From the NCBI RefSeq assembly GCF_000004195.4, contig NC_030678.2, positions 32,712,201 to 32,776,200 of the forward strand: 64,000 nucleotides of DNA. The letters are read 5' to 3'. The DNA is from Xenopus tropicalis. Its lineage: Eukaryota; Chordata; Amphibia; Anura; Pipidae. The notes beneath the pieces are model-generated. The model saw nothing but the letters and a program-made list of their open reading frames with translations. It searched no databases and was not told where the DNA came from. The position numbers were made by a program, and so were the translations under genes. Each line of letters begins with the position of its first letter. The stretch's first letter is position 1. Of the stretch, positions 57,656 through 64,000 are shown one piece after another.

Positions 57656-58610
57656 AACCTGGAGTTACACTTTTATTTTGTGATCAAATTGGTTATATAA
57701 GCACCAATATGCATAATACAGGCATATTAGTAAGTTTTTTGGGTGTAGGGGCGAATTCTCAGATAAACGCAGGCCAAGAATTATCCTCTACCCTGGCATC
57801 AGCCTTTCCCTATCCCTGTACCCAGAGCCATTGCGTTGAGCTCCAATAAGGGGAAGGCACACGGAGTGGAGTTTTGGCACCAAGATCCATACTCCTTGTA
57901 TTTTGCCGACATCCTTGTGCCTGGACCCTGAGCCATTGCATTGACCTGGGGGTTCAGAGACAGGTGAGGTAACCGTGCTTACATCATTAGAGGGGGTGGT
58001 AACATAGCCAACGTAGAAGAGCCCTCCAGGAAGTTTGGCCTACAACCTGCTCCTGGTTATTCCTTATGTTTGACTGGTCATCACTAGCAAATAGGTACTG
58101 GAACTGATTACTGGCCAAAAGTTCAATGAAATCAGAGGCTGCTTCTCAAACTTAGGGGCAAATTGGCAAGACCCCAGATTGAGTTGTTCCTGGCTGTTAT
58201 GTGTGTGTTCAGTGAGAGGCGTTTGTTGGCACTGTACTTGCTCTCTGTATGTAAACCTTACTGATGCAGTCTGTCAATGAAACTGCAAAGCGCAGTGCTA
58301 TTACCCTGAAATATTCAAGCTGCTACAATGGGGGCAGGAGGGGGCCCAGCTGTGTGTGTGGGAGAGATGGAGTACAGCTTGTTACCAAAGCAGTGATATT
58401 TCCATGAACTCTCCCTCTGTGAACATTACATTAGAGCTTACAGTAACACCTAAACTGCCAAGCCTGCGCCTATATGTCAGGGGCACCTTGCTAACCGTTA
58501 TCTTTTTGTGTAATCTACAGTATATAAGACAAGTAAATCTGATATTTCTGCATAAAAGTCTCTAAATGTAGACTAAAATGGAAGTGAATACACATGGTGG
58601 GTCACTTTTT

Positions 58611-59260
58611 CCCCAAACACAAGTGTTAGAGCACTAAGGGGTATAAGAGCACATTCCTTAGTGCTCATCTAACAAGCACTTGCACCCCGGGAAATCCTGG
58701 ATTGAAAATGTCGGGAGGCATAAGCGAGCCCTGTACCTTCAGCCTGCTATAGTTCCGTGCCTCTTTGCTGTTTGGATCTCCTGCTAAAGTTAGGGGGTAC
58801 AGTAGGGGCACGCCTATGTGGCACCCCACTTCTTATGGTTAGAGCACTGCTTAATGCAGATAGCTCTCTATTTAAGGAGCTGGGCACAGATCTCTACGAA
58901 ACAATGCGTGGAGGCCTGTGGATATCTTGCAGTGGCAGAAGGCAGTGTGCGAAGTGCAAAACAAAAAAATTAAAAAACTATTGCATGCTGCTTTTTGTAA
59001 TGTAAACTCTCTCTATGGGATTTGCAGAAGCTATTTATTATTACTTTCCTGCAGGTTACTTGCCTATGTAACTAGTAAAACATGAGGGATAATTTAACAT
59101 ATGCCCCAAACACAAGTGGTAGAGCATTAAGGGGCACAAAATTCCACCCCTTAGTGCCTATTTACTCAGCACTGGGGCAGATTGAAATTTGAGCTGGTGG
59201 GGTACAAGGCAGCCCTGTCCTTAGCGCCTGACATAAGGACTTATTTGAGTTAGTGGCCTC
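58611..59260 (+). repeat. Pair of related segments about 490 bp apart
   Basis: CCCCAAACACAAGTGTTAGA at 58611 and CCCCAAACACAAGTGGTAGA at 59104 start two segments that both contain CTAAGGGG or TTAAGGGG followed by CCTTAGTGC. Later parts diverge. It could be two copies of an unrecognised repeat. Confidence 0.6.
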
Positions 59261-60043
59261 TGGCGCTCCCTAACATGATCATCATTCAGTTGTGCAAGTT
59301 AGGGAGTTTGGATAAGGGATGCCATCTTGCCTTCCCCAGCCTGCTTCTCATTAATATGGCACTGCCCAACGCAAGCAATGTATGCCACAATGCCCTAAAC
59401 CCTATATTACCAAGCAAGTGGACTCAAGCAGTTGACTTTTCACTGACTGATATATAATAGCGCCAAATCGCTAATAGCGTCCATTATAACAAGATTTGCT
59501 GCATTACAGTTTAAGTACGTCTTTCATTTCTGTATATTTGTTCAACTAAACAGTAAGCATGAAATATTATAATCCTTTTATAAAATAGCTTTGGCATATT
59601 CTGCAGTCAATTATACAGATTCTATATTATTCACATCAAAGCAGAACATTAAATTGATTATGGCACATAAGGCCAGTTCTATTTTGTGTGCAATTAGCGG
59701 CTGTTTCCGGAGTGTCTTTCTGTTCTTTTGCATTGACTTCACAGATTGCAGAGCCGTCCCGCAGAGATCCTTTGCATGCAGAGTGGCAATGCTAACGGCA
59801 CACTTATAAAGGAACATTTTAAAGGAATTACCATTAATTATTCACCAGTGTAGTGTCGTCCAGAGGAAGATATGGCAAGAAATGCTAAGTGTAAGAACAA
59901 TGAGGTTACAGAGTATCCCTGTAGATAATGTTGCACTGCACAAATGTAATTCCTGCAGCCAAAGAAAGACTTTTGGGTTTATAGGCATACAGAATCCAAG
60001 TGTAGTTTACTTCATCTTTATGGCTCTTTACATGATATTACTA

Positions 60044-60323
60044 AAGCTGGTCATTCACATAAAGATCTGATTATTTGGCATGGTCTCCAAACTAGCAGAT
60101 CAGAGCTTTGCTAATTATCAGATCATAATGGAGGACTGTGCAGACCTGTCAGGGAGAGGATCAAATCAATGTGCTGAGGCAGTCCTCCCCTGATGGCATT
60201 TTCAAACCTGCCCGATTTTGGGCCAGATATCTGTTGGGGAGGAAGTGGCAGAGGCAGATAAGCTGCCAGCTCTGTCTGAAAGAGCCAAACCAGCAGCTTA
60301 AATCTGCCCGTGTATGGCCGAAG
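60044..60323. repeat. Old GGTGGCCATACACG-family copy
   Basis: Left AAGCTGGTCATTCACATAAA, right CTGCCCGTGTATGGCC; CCCGATTTTGGGCCAGATAT is conserved inside. Confidence 0.55.
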
Positions 60324-60435
60324 GGAGACCAGTTCTAAAAGGTTTTGGCCACCCTGGCCATGGACTTCCCCCCCCTCCCCAAAATTAAAACATTTCTTTA
60401 CAGTCTGGTAAGATCACATGCACTTGGATATTACC

Positions 60436-60670
60436 TTAAGGCAGCCATACACAGGCAGATTTCAGCTGCCGATCTTGGTCCTTTAGACCGATTCGGCACC
60501 TTATCTGCCGTGTATGGGCACCACTGACGGGCCTCCCTGACTGACATCTGGCCTGAAATCAGACAGGTTTGATTTTTCCATTGGATCATGGACCGCATTG
60601 GCTTGTTGATGCAGTCCCCGAACCAAAAGGTGCTTATGCCCATCTTTTCAATTTGATCACTTGGCCCAGT
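60436..60670. mobile_element. GGTGGCCATACACG-family MITE, right end lost
   Basis: Starts TTAAGGCAGCCATACACAGG, with AGCTGCCGATCTTGGTCC and CCGTGTATGGGCACCACTGA inside; stops after GATCACTTGGCCCA. Confidence 0.7.
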
Positions 60671-61182
60671 GCAGATGCACACAGAACACAGTCAGCTCTC
60701 TCCTTTTATATTCCAACTGCTAGCAGACTTATCAAAAAAATACAGACACATATGTTCTATCTACCTCCTGCCTCCCCACTAGTAGTGGGCTCTACCCCCT
60801 GCTCCCCACTCCAGTGACACAATTCTTTCGTACCATGCACACCCTCCCTGCTGCACCTTCCCCACAACCTGTTAACTTTTGTGTTTATTAACGTATGGCC
60901 ATTGGTAATTCTGACACATATTTACTTTGGAATCTGTAGTATTAGTGGGAGCTGCCGTTCTACTTTATCAGCTAAGATAAAAATACATTTTAACAGTGCA
61001 ATTCAAGTAGTAATGTGCATATTTTCATGGATAATGGTAGAATCTGTGGTGTCATTTGCTTATTTTAAACTGTTCTCCTCACTACAAGACAGCTGGCAAC
61101 CTTTGGCAGTGTTTCAGATGACTAGTATCTATAGGAGGTAATGTACTAAGAATTGGAAAGCTTGTAACCATAGCAAACAATC

Positions 61183-61492
61183 TAGTGTTGCCACCAACTT
61201 TTTTTTTTTTTTGCCGGGCAGGGGGCAGGCCGTGACGTCACGGGTGCAGGGAAGAGGTGAGGCCACAACATCACGGCGGCGTGGGGAAGAGGTGGGGAAG
61301 AGGTGGGGTTGTGGCGTCACGGGGAAGAGGTGGGCAATGATGTCACTTGGCGGGGCTGTGATGCAGAGATTGGCAATTGGCCGATCGCAACGTCGATCTC
61401 AGAGAGTGCTGCCCAGTTTTCCTAATTTGGAAAACCGGCCGGAGGTTTTGACCCGGACAGTCCTTCCGATAACTGGACAGATGGCAACCCTA
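61183..61492. mobile_element. TAGGGTTGCCACC hAT-like MITE with CRE-like motifs
   Basis: Starts TAGTGTTGCCACC and ends GATGGCAACCCTA. Flanks AAACAATC and AACTAATC match at 6 of 8 positions, a decayed 8-bp duplication. The interior holds TGACGTCA (an exact CRE palindrome), several GGGAAGAGGTGGGG repeats and a T tract. Confidence 0.75.
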
Positions 61493-62614
61493 AACTAATC
61501 AGATGTTTTCTTTTATACTGATGCTGTTTTCTAACTTGTTGCTATTGGATACTAGACCTGATGCAAACTTTCCAACTCTTATTACATTTCCAGGAGATAA
61601 TCTTCTTACCCATTAAGCACAGCGGCAGGGCTCAGATGATTGCTATACAAGTCAGAGAAGCAATTTCCAGCATTTTGTCACCTGCAGAACTGGAAAGCGC
61701 ACAGGCAGCAAAACGCTGTGCATGGCCCCATGTCCCATTTCCACATTATGTGTGAGTAATTATAAGTTGATCAGTTACCAAGGCCGGCCTGCTATGCAGC
61801 TGTGACACTGAAGGAAACCTCGGCTCTTGGTTGCAAGTAGGAGTCTGATTTCTGGCTCTTGCTGGGACTTGATGGAGTAGGCGGGAAGGGCAGGTCACTG
61901 GGGGGTTACTGCCAAATGACTCCATTATGTGCGAGGGTGTCATTCCACGCAGCAGGCGTGCATCAGAAAGAAGCCGCTGCATATCCCTGACCTCAAGCAA
62001 GTTTGTTTTAGGCTTACAGTGCGTGCTTTATCATGTATAGGTGCCGAATATGTCCGAATTTGCTGGAAGCAGTTCTGTGCTAAATGCACAGTGGGTTCTG
62101 CCTGCGATTTCTTTCAGCTGTGTAAACTTGTACCTCATATTGACTCAGTGTGTCGCCTCCCAGAATCCTTGTCTGCAGCGAATATGACATGACTAATGGT
62201 GCAAATAAGAAGCAGTCACAAACATAAAAGCACAATTCTGGCCATTCCGTTCTTGCCGAGTAATTTCTGTCACATTTGTTTTCTCAGACTTTATTATTAA
62301 CTTCTCGGTTCGTATCTCACAAAAATAATCCCCAAAAACCTACACTTGGGACATGTTTAATGGAGAAATGGGCTATCCTTTTCCACCTGAGCTCATTTAG
62401 CTGGGCTTAAGTAAAAATAAAATGGTGCAGTGTTCAGAAAGCAGAGGGTCTTCAAGTTCCAGAATCCCTCACTTCTATATGGTACAAGGTGAGGAAGGGG
62501 TTAAGTGACTCTGCCAGCCTAAGGTCAGGGCAATGGTACAGGTGAGTCAGAGGCAGACCATCATAGGATTCTGTCTGGAAAAAAAAAATATAGTGAATAA
62601 TGGGCCATGTGCTG
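61493..62614. other. git1: No exon recognised (intron)
   Basis: Open frames near 61561-61755 and 61929-62192 have no recognised motif and no convincing paired splice sites; neither matches GIT1 exon 2. Confidence 0.45.
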
Positions 62615-62780
62615 TTAAGGGCCGTGACAGACGTGGAGATTAGTCGCCGCGCAACAAATCTCCCCGAAATGCCATCCCACTGGCGACAATGTTAATCGCC
62701 GGTGGGATGGCATACGCGGCGCAGTGATTTGCCAAAATCGCCGAAGTTGCCTTGAGGGGAAACTTCTGCAATTTCGGTGG
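62615..62780. repeat. GGGGAGATTAGTCGC-family MITE, partial
   Basis: Starts TTAAGGGCCGTGACAGACG; foldback GCCATCCCACTGGCGA / TCGCCGGTGGGATGGC. The right terminus is missing. Confidence 0.7.
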
Positions 62781-63452
62781 ATCTTTTGAGATCCACGCTT
62801 AACAAGTTGAGCACAGGTTGTGCTAAATGTTTAATGGTCTCATAATGGCTTTCAAGGTCCTGGAAGGAATTTTAAGTGATTTAGAGCTAGTGACCATCTT
62901 TCTATTACAGTGCACTGTGTACATTTAGGGGCACATGTGGTGTAAAAATACAGCAACAAAATTCGTCACACATTGCCAGGATTCCCCCTCCATAAAAAAA
63001 GGGAGAATTTATTTTTTTTTTTGTACATTTTTTCTTAGAGCAAGTTCTGGCAGAAGTTGGTCTGAAAGGCTTAAAATAACAGCATCAAATCTGGCAGTCA
63101 GATGATGTAAAATAAAGCACACCTTGATAAATTTGCCCTTTAGTTTGCACAGATTTTAGCACCTTGTTGTGTCGAATTTAATTTTACACAGTATAATAAA
63201 TAGGCCCTTTAGTATCCATGTACTTTTCTTTCCCAGTTACAGCACCAACATCATCTTCCTGGTAGTAATGCTAAAATGCTCAATGAAATGGAGATGGATT
63301 AGCGGATATTATTAAAAAAAGCTTAGCAAAATCTTCTGGTTATCCCAGCATGCGTCAGTCTTTGTGCTGATTATACAGGGAAAACTGCTCTTTTACATTC
63401 TCAACAGATGTCTGTTGCACCATGTCTTGCCCACTATATAGTCCTGCATATA

Positions 63453-63769
63453 CAGGTATGGGATCCCTTATCCGGAAACCTGTTATCCAGAAACCTCCGA
63501 ATTACGGAAAGACCATCTCCCATAAAAAGCAAATAATTCTAATTTTTAAAAATGATTTCCTTTTTCTCTGTAATATTAAAACAGTACCTTGTACTTGATC
63601 CAACTAAGATATAATTAATCCTTATTGGAGGCAAAATGAGCCTATTGGGTTTATTCAATATTTAAATGATTTTTAGCAGACTAAAGTTAAGGAGATCCAA
63701 ATTAAGGAAAAATCCCTTATCCGGAAAACCCCAGCTCCCGAGCATTCTGGAGAACAGGTCGCATACATG
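63453..63769 (+). mobile_element. CAGGTATGGGATCC-family MITE
   Basis: Starts CAGGTATGGGATCCCTTATC, preceded by TA, and ends GAACAGGTCGCATACATG, followed by TA. The best preserved left terminus of the family in this window. Confidence 0.88.
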
Positions 63770-64000
63770 TACTGAATTATATAAGGAATATATCTGAACA
63801 AGGAATAATCCAGCCCCTATTCAGATACCCAGGGTAGACCTGTCCATAAGGTCCATTGATCTTTTTAGCCCTGACTACTTTAAGCAAAATGACAAATTAC
63901 AGATTTACAAAAATGCACATTTTTGGAGGACTAAAAAAACATTTCTGTAAGAGGTATCTTTTAAAGACAACAAGTTGGATTATATTTAGCATTGCTGCCC

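Larger units (their letters stand above)
38864..64000 (+). other. git1: git1 intron 1 (5' part; acceptor not in window)
   Basis: The donor GTAAGG at 38864 begins the intron. I looked for the expected exon 2 (rest of the ARF-GAP zinc finger, with a CDECCSVHR-like stretch) and did not find it, so the intron appears to run past the window end and to exceed 25 kb. It holds only repeats and unassigned DNA. The inference fails if a missed small exon lies inside. Confidence 0.65.

Noticed and set aside
61561..61755. Candidate git1 exon 2 or other internal exon
   Set aside because: The translated frame lacks the second half of the ARF-GAP zinc finger (no CDECC-like motif) and has no matching acceptor phase.

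Overview
This is vertebrate genomic DNA, almost certainly from a clawed frog (Xenopus, probably X. tropicalis). The evidence is the dense mix of frog-type short DNA transposons: TTAA-flanked T2-type MITEs, foldback MITEs ending in GGTGGCCATACACG, the CAGGTATGGGATCC family, Tc1-like elements with TA target sites, and old L1/Tx1-type and L2/CR1-type LINE relics. Nothing looks bacterial, there is no CRISPR, and I recognise no viral gene. Species and family names are from memory; I could run no database search.

The window holds one host coding exon that I can defend. A CpG-rich block at about 38400-38870 carries an ATG at 38812 and 17 codons matching the N-terminus of the ARF-GAP scaffold GIT1, including the first CxxC of its zinc finger. 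A consensus donor, GTAAGG, follows at 38864. The rest of the window to 64000 is read as the first part of git1 intron 1; no second exon was found. The left 38 kb is upstream intergenic DNA.

Layout: 1-12.4 kb, scattered MITEs, including a hAT-like element with a perfect 8-bp target duplication and an internal minisatellite (1654-1983). 12.4-15.7 kb, tandem repeats: a 130-bp duplication, a roughly 150-bp CCAAT-containing array inside a MITE, and about 51 copies of a 34-bp minisatellite. 19.6-23 kb, a 674-bp insertion with 14-bp flanking repeats, then an L1/Tx1-type LINE relic split by a 529-bp foldback element. 23-32 kb, hAT-like and foldback MITEs and an inverted duplication. 32-37 kb, two Tc1-like elements, one truncated with its catalytic triad intact and one complete with both inverted repeats but a dead reading frame. 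38.4-38.9 kb, git1 promoter and exon 1. 38.9-64 kb, intron 1, full of nested and abutting MITEs, an L2/CR1-type relic, a split SINE and TA-rich microsatellite DNA.

The most unusual theme is structural. Several foldback MITE families are built as chains of consecutive local palindromes between terminal inverted repeats, and different families repeatedly sit end to end at TTAA or TTA junctions (27931-28396, 37440-37935, 46318-46925, 56017-56596). This may be a real insertion preference for MITE ends, or simply dense nesting; I cannot decide that from one window.
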